Of a stretch of DNA of 64,000 bases, positions 10,733-23,289 are shown in pieces. This DNA comes from Cinnamomum chago (lineage: Eukaryota; Streptophyta; Magnoliopsida; Laurales; Lauraceae). The notes under the pieces are model-generated. The model did not search any database and was not told where the DNA came from. It saw only the letters and a list, made by a program, of their open reading frames with translations. Position 1 is the first letter of the stretch; each line of letters starts with the position of its first letter. Location: assembly GCA_038049695.1 (NCBI GenBank), contig CP142451.1, positions 70,138,001 to 70,202,000 on the forward strand, read 5' to 3'. Made by a program: the position numbers and the translations under genes.

Positions 10733-13700
10733 GTGAGTACCAATCTTTAATTATTTCATATAATATTAAGACTGAATTTAAAGTCTTATTTTTCCTGTTG
10801 AATCATCTTTATTAATTTTTATGTTCACTTTGTTTGATAACATTTATTGAATTTGTTTACTATAATATTCATCCCATATGAAAATTGTCCTTTTGAGGTG
10901 ATGAAACTTTTTTTGCATTGACTACCTGAATTGGACATTGGGTCATTGACCAGTCACATAAGAACATTGGTTACTTCTTATTGTAGTTGTCTTGATCATC
11001 TCCTTTTTGGATAAGGATCAGCGTATGCTTGCAACATGTAGCAACAAATGGGAAGGATCCCTTTGGCTTGTTAAAGTAAGGCCAACCATAGAGTGAGTAA
11101 CACACACTAACTCTTGCTTGTTCCCACTACAAATCACAGAATTAAGATAACCTGGATGGATTGTCTTCTTGCCTAGATTTTGCATTAAATTGGATTAAAT
11201 ATACTAGGTCACAAGCAACCCTAGTGAGGCTTTTCCTTAAAGAGAATTTCTAAAGCAATTTTATTCTATAAAATAGTCCCACATCTCTTTTGTAAGTGAA
11301 AAAGAAAACCCAATCCATCGAAACCATAAAAAGAATAAGCTAAATCCTAGCCATCTAAACATAAGAAAAATGAATAATGACAAAATACCCCTAAATTCAT
11401 GTTATTGATGTGACAAAAGTTTAGATGGATGTGTGGAAGAGAATGTTGAGATGGATGTGTGGTAAAACTAGGAAAGATAAAATCAGAAATGACCTCATTC
11501 AAGAGCATTTAGGGGTAGCATTCAATGATAATAAATTACGAGACTCATTTGAGATGGTTTCAACATGTCCAAATGCCGGCAACAACGATGCTCAAGGAAA
11601 ACGGTAGGCTGAAGAGGACATGGATGAAAGTATTATGTATAGATCTGAAGAAGTGCAACCTATCCAAGGATTTGTCCCAAGCTAGACTAGAATGGCACGG
11701 CATAATTCATGTAGCTGGCTCCAACATAGTTAGGACAAGGCTTTATATGATGATGATGATCATCCTCTCTATATTCTTTGGGCTAAATCCTCATACACAA
11801 CGCCATGTGTTCTGGTTGAAAAGTCTTTTGTCATACAAAAACTTTTCTTGTATATATCTTTCTCAATAAATTTTATGAGGATCACAAACAATATGAAAAC
11901 AGAAAATCTAACATCATACAATAGATCATGCGAGTGTACAATCTTTCGCGAACCTATTAATCAGCTCATTGGTTTCTCTTAAGAGTATTCCTAAACAGAG
12001 AACTGTCAACAGATGAAAGATATTCTATGCGCGCAAACACAATGGGTGAGGTGAAGAAAATGATATTAGATAGCTGAACGAGTCACCTCAATGAAGCCAT
12101 TCTTTGTTGACAGCCAATCTATGATTCCCAGATAGCAATACGGATATAGAGTTACAGACACAGATACAAGGATCAAGGATATGATGCAGGGCAAATATGG
12201 ATAACACTTCTACTTTTATTTTTATTTTTTTGTCTATAACATTTCTAAATTAATGAAATTTTCATAGTTTACATTCCTACCATCTTTTTATATTGAAAAG
12301 TTAGAAAATTAATAGAACTAGGATATGCTAAATATGTCCCTAGTAGTACCAGTGTATGATTAATTACTAGTATGGCCGTTGTATCCGTCCGCATGGACAC
12401 AGTGGACATGTACAAGTCTTCAGGTGTCATGGTTGACAATGTATAAAGCTTACAACAACAAATCCTTTCTGTGTGTGTGTGCGCAGGGGGGCTGGGGGTG
12501 TAGAAGATAACAGGCCCAAGGCCCAGCCCAATGAGGCCCTTGTACAGGCTCCCACACGTGGGATTTAGGCTAAATTAGATAGAGCTGATTTCTCTCATCT
12601 TTATTTCCTTGTATACTTAGGAGATATTCTTTCTATTCTTTCATGATTCTAATTTGTATTATTAACATGTTTAGAGTCTTGATTAAGGTACATAAAGATT
12701 ATAAATACAAGAGTCGATCCCTCAATGGATGGATGACATTCTCTCCATAATTGTCGCTACCCCGGACCGGGCCCTCCGAGGTCCAAATCCAGGATCGGGA
12801 CTAATTGATTGAGATGTTAAGTGATGAGTGTAAGGTGTGCACATTTATTTAATTTCCTACAGGTGTCCGCGGTGAGGATATCACAACCATATATGAATAT
12901 TTCTTTTAAGTGTGGAAGCGTGTAGCAAATCAAATATTTAAACCATCTCTAGTCATAAAGACAATAACACAAGTATAAATACTGTATCAGAATGAGCAAT
13001 GATCATTAGCATGTTTCTCAAAAGTAAGTTAAAGTTTATACAACAATCATTTAATTACATTCCCCAAAAAATAGAGGCCAACCAAGGCCAATATAACAAA
13101 ACAATAACCTAAAAGAATGGTTAAACAGTTTTCCAAAATGTTACGTCTCTCGTAGCAACCAAATGTCTAAATGACATCATCAGCATGCCACTCAACTAGG
13201 TGCTGCGGTTCACCGACTGCCTCCTCTGGCTCCTCCTCAAGGTAACCGGCAATGGGACCTGAGTACCAAAGAGATGGGTCAGACACGACGGTCTGGCAAG
13301 AGGGTGAAAAGATATAACAATTCAATAATAAATACATTTACCTTTAAAAGCATTAAACCTGTTCGATCAATAACTTTCATAAAAGAAGCGAATCATTTAT
13401 TGAAAACATAAATGCAGTATAAAACATGTGCGGGTATACAAGGAAATCGGGAAACAAGCAAGATGACAATCACACAAAGCTAAGTCCTCTATCACCGAAG
13501 TGGCGAGAGCATATCGGGGCGTTGGTCTCAGTCACACGAGGTGAGGAGATTCAACGAAACATACATATACAATATAAATATACGGGATGAGACCACGGTA
13601 GCGAACCGGGTATCGGAATGGGACCACGGTAATAAACCGGGCATCGGGATCCAGTCTGCAGCTGACGGGACGGGAGAGGGATCTCCAAGTCGGTGTATCA

Positions 13701-16700
13701 AACCGACAAGGTTATCCAAGCTTAGTGATGCCGACTCATAGGTCAAATAACAAATCGAGACATGTGTAAATATACATCAAGTGCAAGTAAATAAATGAGC
13801 GGGACGAGGTGCTCAAGGCACAATTGTCATTTCATGTCGTGCAATACATTTCAAATCGATATAGGGAACTACTCTGAACAATTACAAACGGACAATATCG
13901 AACAATTCAAACGAGTAGCCCTACCGATATTTTTAAACACGGTGAACCACTCAAATCTATTTCAAATCAATTTATAGAGAAAACATACGAAATTCTCTAA
14001 CTCATAAATCAAAACAGGTGCAAAACGATATTCTTTGTGTCAAATCGAGATTCAAAACGAGCCCATCAAATATATGCTAAGACCTTTTATTTGATTCTTG
14101 TGTAATTGAAACCCAAATGTTGGAATTAAAAGCGGATTGGTGCCCCTGAAGGTAAACAACATTTCGGATTTTCAAATGCACAATATCAAGCTAAAAACTC
14201 TTAATCACATACTGGTTTTCATTGATTCAAATATCCACTTCATTTTTCAATCTTTGATCACTAAGATAAGTATACCATTGGATTCCATGCTTCAAGAGCT
14301 TTCCAACGGTATATGGAACTTCCAAATCGGACATGGGAATCAAAAGTTATAGGCATTTCAAAGTGGCCCATTTTTATCCCCCCTTTAGGTTCCCGGCGTC
14401 CGGAAGCAGAATGGGCGCCCGAGGTCTCTGTCTCTTGGCGTCCGGATGCTAGATACCCAGCGTCTGGACGCCAGGAGGCAGAAACCTCCCAGGCATCCGA
14501 AATTTTCCTGTTTTCTGCTAGATTTTTCTGATATCTTTTCCATCCTTTCTCTTCCACCTGCACTCTTATACAAACTGAGCTTCTCCTTGCTTCAACAAAC
14601 ATCCATTCAAACATCAACATACTTAAAAAAAAACTCCCATGAAAACTTCAATGAACATTAAATCCAAACACCTTCTTCTTCACATTCAAACATCAAAGAA
14701 AAGAAAACCACTATCCATAAGATTCATCTACACTTTAACAACATAATGGATACATTTATCAAGATATATAATAGAGAAATCAACTCATCAATAGGCATTT
14801 CAAAAGTAATAGAAATCAAGGCAAGGAAAACTATGAAAACACATGTAAAAATCATTAAGAACCAATAGCGTAAAACAAGAGATTTCCATGAAACATGTAA
14901 ATGTTCAAAAACTTATCCATTCATCCACTTGCCTTTGGTCTCTAATCAAGCAAATCCAAGTCTCTAATCACCTCTCAAGCTCAAAATCCAAGCTACAAGC
15001 AAAAACCCCCTAAACAAACCCTAAAATGGGTCAAACCAAGAATGAAGAAGATAGAACTCACAATAATGAAAATGGAGCTTCTCAAGGACTAGAAGAATAC
15101 AAATCTAGAAGATGGAGAAGATTGCTTACTTGGATGACCTTCAAATGGGAAGAGTTAGCTCAAAGGGAGTCTCAAGGTTGGTGGATTTCTCTACAAATGG
15201 TATCAAAAGGAAGCTTGCAAGGTGGGGAAGAAGAAGATGACCTCCATCTCTTGATTGGTGCAAGATTGGTGTGGATTGGAGATGGAGAGAGCAAGAAGAA
15301 GAAGAGAAAGTTGCAAGAGAAAACCCTAGGCTGAAGTGTTGTGCCGGAAGAAGGAAATGGAAGATGGGTTCTCCTTATATAAGCAATGAGAATGGGTCCC
15401 ACCACTTAAGAAACTCTTTGGGCTGAAATCATGTCTTTCGGGATCTCGGATGAATTCGACGAAGAAGGAAGAAATGATCGCCGAAATATCTAGTTTCCAA
15501 AAAGTATATGTTTCGTGGGTTTCGAGGATATCAAGTTTTGGGTACAGATTTAGTGTGAAAAGACTATTTTGCCCTCAAAGCTAGGAAATCGTTTTTCGGG
15601 GTCTCGAACGGAAACGGGATCAACATGAAAGTTGTCGGGATTAATGGGATAAGTAAAACGAGATAAAAACACAAATCAAAACAATTCTGGAAAATCCCCC
15701 AAGTAAACGCTAAGTCATAAAGGGAACCCCCAAAGGGCCCCACTAGTCACCAAAGCACTCAAAATTTCCAAAACTATATCAAAAGCTATTCCAAACGCGA
15801 CTTAGTCAAAGACTACTAATCACGCTTAAGACTAACACGACTTAATTAACACTAATCGGGTTCACTCGATTCGGAGTCTTACAATAATTCTTCTTCTTCT
15901 TCATTCATAAACCCTAACAGGGGGGTGGGGTGGGTTGACAAAGAAAATGCCGGTTGAATGGAGAATAAGTGTTGTGGTACCTATTTATAAGAACAGGGGG
16001 GGTATACAAAACTGTACCAACTATCGTTGGATTAAACTTATGAGTCATATTATGAAACTATAGGAATGAGTAACAGAGCAAAGACTTAGACAGAAGACCA
16101 AGATATCTGAATATCAATTTGCTTTTATGTCAGGGAGGTCAACGATGGAAGCTATCTTCTCACTTAGGCAATTAATGGAAAAATATTGAGCAAAGGGGAA
16201 AAATATGCATATGGTCTTTCATCGATCAAGAAAAAGCCTATGACAGGGTACATAGAAATTTAATTTGGTGGATTTTAAATAAAAGGAATGTTCCAAGAGG
16301 TTATATTGAAATTATTAAAGGTATGTACGAAGGAGCAGTAACGAGTGTGAGAGCTACTTGTGGAGAGATAGGGGAGTTCCCAGTGACCATAGGTTTGTAT
16401 CAGGGGTCAGCCCTAAGCCTTTATCTCTTTGTACTAATTATGGATGAGTTAACTACTCATATTCAAGCAGAGGTACCTTGGTGTATGTTATTTGCAGATG
16501 ATATTGTGTTGGTAGATGAATCAAGAGATGGTGTGAATGCAAAATTCGAGAGATGGCGGGAGGCTTTAGAATCCAAAGGCTTTAAAATAAGCCGTACACG
16601 GACGGGGAATATATGGTTTGTAACTTTAGTGGGCATATAGAAAGGGCCGAAACTACTGTGAGAATTCAAGACTATGAGATACCACAAAGTGATTCTTTCT

Positions 16701-17482
16701 ACTACCTCAGCTCTATAATTAGTAAGGATGGAGAGATTGATGATGATGTCGAACATAGGATTAAAGCAGGATGGTTGAAGTGGAGACTTGCTTTGGAAGT
16801 GCTTTGTGACCGATGAAAGCCAACAAGATTGAATGGAAAATTTTACAGGAGAACGATTAGACCAGCTATGACCTATGGAGTAGAATGTTGGCTGATCCAG
16901 AAGCAACATGTGCACAAAATGGATGTAGCAGAGATGGGAATGTTGAGGTGGATGTGTGGTAAAATTAGGAAGGATAGAATTAGAAATGAGCGCTTTCGAG
17001 AGCATTTAGGAGTAGCAACAATAGGGGATAAAATTATAGAAGCTCGTTTGAGATGGTTTGGGCATGTCCAACATAGGCCCGTAATGGTGCCGGTAAGGAA
17101 AAGTTTTGCCATGAAGGTTGATGGCCCACAAGGGGAAGGGGTAGGCCAAAGAGGATGTGGATGGAGATAGTAAAAATAGATATGAAGAAGTGTTACTTAT
17201 TTGATGATTTGGCTCAAGATAGATCGGAATGGAGAAACAAAATTCATGTAGCCGACCCCAACATAGTTGGGACAAGGCTTTGATGATGATGATGACTTTC
17301 GCATACGAGTGTATTTTAGGTGAGATTTATAGTTTTCTTGTGTGTATGAGAGAGAGAGAGAGACTATGATGCCCAGATACGGCATGGACACGGCATAAAC
17401 ACAGCAGGGACATGGATTTTACATGTAAAAAGGGAAGTATCGGATACGATACGTTGCCCACTTTGAAGTATCCGTGCATCAT

Positions 17483-17574
<92 letters not shown>

Positions 17575-20500
17575 CTTTTTATATTGAGCTGAATTCTTTC
17601 AGTTGACCATAGTTTAAAGGTTTTTGTTGTTGATGACGTTTATGTTTATTGGTTCTAAAATGTCTTTCTTCACATATATTAAATATTATCAATAGACACT
17701 TAAAAAAACAATGATCCGCGTGTCTCACTCTAAACCATCATTTTTCTTTAGAAGAATTCCTAACAGGAATCTGTGATGCTGAGGATTTCAGTACAATGAT
17801 GTGATGGGCGTCTCAAATTCCAAGTTTCTTTGCTAGAATATTGAATCCCAACAACTTGAAAAGTCACTTTTATTCTTTGGAACAAATTCCAATCCCCATA
17901 AGCATTTCTTTATGCTGCATCCAAGTGGAAGATTCAGGAATTCCACCCCAGGGAACAGCTTTTTGAAGAATTACAAATTCTCCAGAAATGCATTCTTTGA
18001 GTTCTAGTAAATGGACAGGCACTAAAGTTACTAACTTTATGCATTATTTTTACCTCAAATCCATAGATCTATACAGTATTACTAGAATACCACCTGACCC
18101 CAGGGGACAGCTTTTTGGAGAATTACAAATTCTCCAGAAATGCATTCTTTGAGTTCTAGTAAATGGACAGGCACTAAAGTTACTAACTTTATGCATTATT
18201 TTTACCTCAAATCCATAGATCTATATAGTATTACTAGAATACCACCTGTGACATGAATCATTCAATAAAACCACAAAAACCCTAGACGTTACTTCAGAAC
18301 ATAAAACCAATAATGGAGAAAATAGGATGGAGTGATAAACAGTATCTTTGTTATAGAGATCCTTGAATCTTTCCAAATATGGGGATTTGATCATGGGAAA
18401 TAGCACTTAAAGCTCCTGAATAACCATTCCATGTTGTTGAATATGAAATATGGAAGGCTATAATATATATATATATATATATATGAGGAAGAAGAAGGAA
18501 ACCATATATGTAGCTTATGAGCTGGCACTACTTTGACTTAGCTGACTTGGATGAGTCCCATTTGACTCAACTTACTGATATAGGACCTGCCCAAGGGTCC
18601 GGCCCATTTGCGTTTATGTCAAGTTTGATACGAATCAGCGGAGTTGAGATATTCTCTGATTTTAAAACCTTGGATTGAGCAGCTCAGACTCGATCTCATG
18701 GCTATATACCCCTTTTAGGTACCAGTTAACCGAGAGCGGTTATCTTCATTGGCCACAAAGTACCAACCATTGTGCTTTCTACATGCGTTCTCTAAAGACA
18801 CTATGTTTCCATCCATTTAACCCCAAATTCACTAATCAAGGTTTCCATGGAATACTAATCATTCAAAAAGAGATAACATTGGTGTGATGTTATTAATGAC
18901 GGGGAGCTTGGTTAACTGATTTGCTACATAGGGTTTCAAGTCACGAATAGTTCGATCGGAACAATTCGTGATTTGATTCGTGTAAGCTTAGCATTTTGAA
19001 AAAGGTCTAGTTCAGTTCAGTTTGATGAAGAAGAAGATAAGATTTTTTGTATTCTGAAAAGGAATAGTATGAAATGGGTATTTTGAGCAACCATGCAATG
19101 CGAAATACACAACATAGACTAGAAGGTTGCCCAGTGGCCCCACCACAAAAACAAGGGCACATTAGATGAGTAGTTAGTAAGAAATGAGACTCAACAACTA
19201 TTATTATCCAATCAAAGGAAATGAAGACGGATGGTGAATATAGAAGCATTGAGTGGTTAAAAATCATTTCCTTTGACTTTATGTCTAAAGATGTCTGATG
19301 AGCTCTATTTGTCTCACATCGCTCATCCATCAAGCTCTCTTCTGTATGGTTAGACCGCTAGGCCACTCCTAAGTTCCTCATGTCCACCATCTCACTATGC
19401 AATGAAATTTCTTTTAGCAAGTGGATGTGTGGAAGATGTGTTGAGGTGTGAGTTTGGCATTTGTGCACCCCAGAAAAGAGCAATGGGGTATATCCCTTTT
19501 TAGAGCCCAGCTTCTCCAAGCCTTTGACTTAGAGAAATCCTCAATTAAAGGAGTGGAACTCCATAATGGGGTCCACCTGTTGAAAATCCAACCTGCTAAA
19601 AATAAATTTCCTTTTAAGTGTATTGGGATACCTCCAAATTTTACTCCAAAAGGAGCTGGTCTCACTGTAATATTGACCATTTAATTACAAGCGTGATTAG
19701 AGTCATTAGACATCTAATGCATTATTCATTAATTCCTTTTTTCTATTAAATGGTCACTCTTATGGTGAGATCAAATCTTATTTAGGTAAAATTTGGAGAT
19801 TATTTTAGAGGATCAGATTTCCAATAGGTGGTCTCCACTGTGGAGCTCCACTCCTTTAACTCAGGATTTGTCCAAGTCAAAGCTTCAGATGATCTGAACT
19901 ACCTTTTTAACCAGATTTCTTTTTGCATGTCAGAGAGAATATTCTAATCAAATCCCTGTAATTTATCAGTGGGCTTCCATTTAAAATTCAACCTGCTCAA
20001 AATTACTGTCATTATATTTATTATGTATGAAACAAAATTCATGCTAAATGGAGTGGATCCCAGTGTTGGATTAATTATGTAAAACATAAAATAAAGAGTC
20101 CAAACTCGTGTCTTATTAGGATTCAATTTGTTGTTATGTCTGATGCCAACTGAAGTGAATCTAACACGATATTATTATTAGTTTGTTCTTCTTATGGTGG
20201 GACTGCTAAATCACCTTTATACTAGTGTCCTTTATTTAATAATTGTCCTATATTAAGGTAAGAACCGTCCTTATATGGTACCATGCAACTTACTTGTGAG
20301 GCCTACCTAGACTATGCCAATCATGGGTGATCTCAATGATACATAAGGTTGGCGCAAGATATCAACTGCATTAGATCATCCGAACTTCTTAAATCTGTCT
20401 CAAGTTTTATAGTTTTAGAAGCCATCTTTTTTCTTTTTTGGGTAAATTAATCCAACGTGTGAGTAACAATTGGGTGGGTGTCAAATTTGGGTTTGTGGCA

Positions 20501-21676
20501 ATTCAAATGGGTAGTGTGCGGAGGGGATAACTTGATCGTATATGCACTAGGTGGCCCAGAGAGTAAGGTGGAATACGTATAAGAACTGTTACTCTGTTAG
20601 ACCTATAAATCATTACTAATTGCATTGTATTACATATTCGAATTAGTGCATTGAACTTATCAGACTCAAACTTCAAATTAAGAAAATTGAAAAATAACTA
20701 AATGGGCTTACCCTATCGAGTTCTTGAATTGGGTCAATAGTTGAACTACGAACTGAGAACTCAAATGCAAATCAGCCGATCTGCAAATGGGTAACTATAA
20801 TGGGAGTGGTAATTACAAAGTTTTTTAACTGCCTATGTCAATTGTCTTTTCCTAGTCACATTGTTCATATTATGCTTTTATGGAATTATATTTTCTAAAT
20901 AATAAATTTTATGCTATTATGAGATTCATATTTCTTCGTGGATTTTCGGCATGTTAGTTTCCCATGGTCCGCCTGACATTTGGATGCATGATTGTTTTCA
21001 TATTGCATTGGTTACAACATGCTTCATCAAATTGTTTAGTTTCATATTGTTTGATATTGTGCTAATTTGTCAAAAATCGCAGGTGGAATCTTTGCTTACA
21101 GAAATCTGTGATACAACTACAATAGCAGAGTTTGAATTGAAAGTAAGAACATGTTTATAAAGCTTCACCCATTCCACCTTTCTTTATTTGATTGATTCGT
21201 GCAATGATGCGGATTTCATATGTTTTTTCAAATCTTTGCTCTGGTTATGACTAGCTTGGTGACTTTCGCCTATATGTCACGAGGAACTTGAATGGTAGAA
21301 GTATACTGTCAGTACCTCCAAGCCCTCTACCAATCAATTCCAATACTTCAGTTGAGTCTCATGACTCTAATGGATCAGTGGCGACAACTTCCTTGGCCAT
21401 CTCTAAACCGAAACCTTTCCAAGGTGGAATCCAGAGATTGCTTGAAACTGCCACAGATGAAGGCCTGGTGATTCTTCAGTCCCCAAAGGTGAGACTTTTG
21501 AGATTTACTACTAATTTGTTCTTAAAGTATCTTGTCACTGACACCATGTGCAAAGTAGGTTGGATATTTTACAAGGTCTCGGACTATAAAGGGAAAACGT
21601 GCACCTCCATCATGCAAAGAGGTACATCCATTAATTAGAAGTTTTGAAAGTAGAACCATACTCTCTCTCTCTCTCC

Positions 21677-21717
<41 letters not shown>

Positions 21718-23258
21718 GGGAGTTGCTCCTATGAGATATATCTCTCACCTTACTATGAGAGATAGGATGGGGGCCCTCACATTTAAGTTGTTGGCATTGG
21801 ATATTGATATGAGGGCCCTCAACCTACCTCTCATAGTAAGGTGAGAGATGCTCTCATAGGGGAGCATCTCCCATATATATATATATATCTTTTTCTTTTT
21901 TTCTTTCTTTTCTTTTTTTTTTTTGTTTGGAAGCTTCTTACACTTAACAAATGTTAGACAAAATGGGTATTTTTTAACCTGTAGTTGCCTAAGTTAGCTC
22001 AAACCTTAATAATTCATTTCAAAAAAATATAAGAGGAGCCTATATCATATTGGAAACACTCAGTGTCGCAATATCAAGACTGAAGTTCGAAACATGCCCA
22101 TGCATCATCTAAAGAGGTGCATCTGTTAAATAGAACATTTGGAAATATAACTCATCCTATATGTATATGTATAAAATGTACATATATTATGTATACATAT
22201 ACATATATTATATATAGAGCAAGGCTCTCATAAGCTCAAGTTTAGGATAAGGTATGCTCAAGTGTGTGGTGGGTCCCACCTGGGGACCCACATGGGGATA
22301 GGGATGAGGGGGATTTCAAGGACTCCCTGGGATCTTCCTCTCTGCAAAAAAATCAGCCCCAACCGTAATTTCTATCATCTCCATATGAGCCCAAAAGTTT
22401 AATGGTCAACAGTCCATTTAGATCGATACATAGTCGATCCAACGGTCCAGTAAATTCGGATCTGACCGAAAGTTGGTGGACATGTGCAATTTAGTAGGGT
22501 CATGTGTTTGGTCCATTTGGATGGACCAAAGGTGGGCCCCACAAGCATGAGCTTACGAGATTTTATCCTAAGATTGAGCTTAGGTGATGTGAAGATCTAC
22601 ACCTCCAACGGTGAGATCGAGTCCTGGGACTCAAATACCCTAATATCCTTAGGAGAAACTCACGTGAAAGAAGAACTGAACTCTTGTTAAAGATTATAGC
22701 ATGATCATTACAATGGCATACTACTCTATATATAGAGTAATAAGATGGTTCTATACTAATGAGGACTTTCTAAAACAGTAAACTACTAATCTTAATCAGT
22801 ATTAGAATTTAGGAAATAACATACTAAGTAACTTGATTAAATTAGCAATATCTAAACTAAGATAGGGATCTCTAATTAGAGATCATGTGGCCCTCATCAA
22901 GCGGGCCATCAGGTCTTGCGGGCCTTGGTCCTTGATCGGCCTGCATCAACTCTCCCTGGTTTGGAAAAACTCGACTCCGGCAAGTGAATGGCCTGATACC
23001 GCTCCTACAGATCGGGATTAAGACGCTGGAAATCGGTTGCTGTAATCCATGTGGCATCCGAGAGAGGACGACCTTTCCAGCGAACAAGAAATTTCTGAAA
23101 TCCCCTGTGTCTAGTGGAAACAATCTGATCATCAAGCACATCAACAATTTGATCCGTAGGGGCCTGTGAAAGAGGTAGCTGAAGTTCATGTGCTTCGGAC
23201 GGGCTGTCTTGGTCATGGCCCTTATAGAGAGTGAAAGTCCTGGGATCCTAACCCGCGG

Positions 23259-23289
<31 letters not shown>

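Larger units (their letters stand above)
12499..15919 (+). mobile_element. copia-type solo LTR split by element A
   Basis: The left piece 12499-12751 starts TGTAGAAGATAACAGGCCC, closely like the minus-strand LTR of the copia element at 4092-9604. The right piece 15889-15919 ends AAACCCTAACA. Removing element A and one ATAAT copy restores about 284 bp, close to the 295-bp relatives. GGGGG flanks both ends (12494-12498 and 15920-15924). No internal copia DNA is present, so this is a solo LTR formed by recombination. Confidence 0.8.

Noticed and set aside
15026..15334. Trp/Lys/Glu-rich 102-codon frame in element A
   Set aside because: The homologous stretch of element B (about 46750-46880) does not keep the frame, so it is non-coding LTR-like DNA.
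17412..17606. Open frame of repeating Arg-Glu
   Set aside because: It is the translation of a (GA)n microsatellite.
21288..21638. Continuous 116-codon frame read as a single exon
   Set aside because: After 21488 the frame leaves homology. Splicing out 21489-21558 restores the family sequence ([12 protein letters not shown]), so the open frame is a read-through.
23255..23282. Long G-run as a regulatory G-quadruplex
   Set aside because: A homopolymer of this length is prone to assembly error and no conserved context supports a function; similar runs at 10353, 45280 and 47907 may also be length artefacts.
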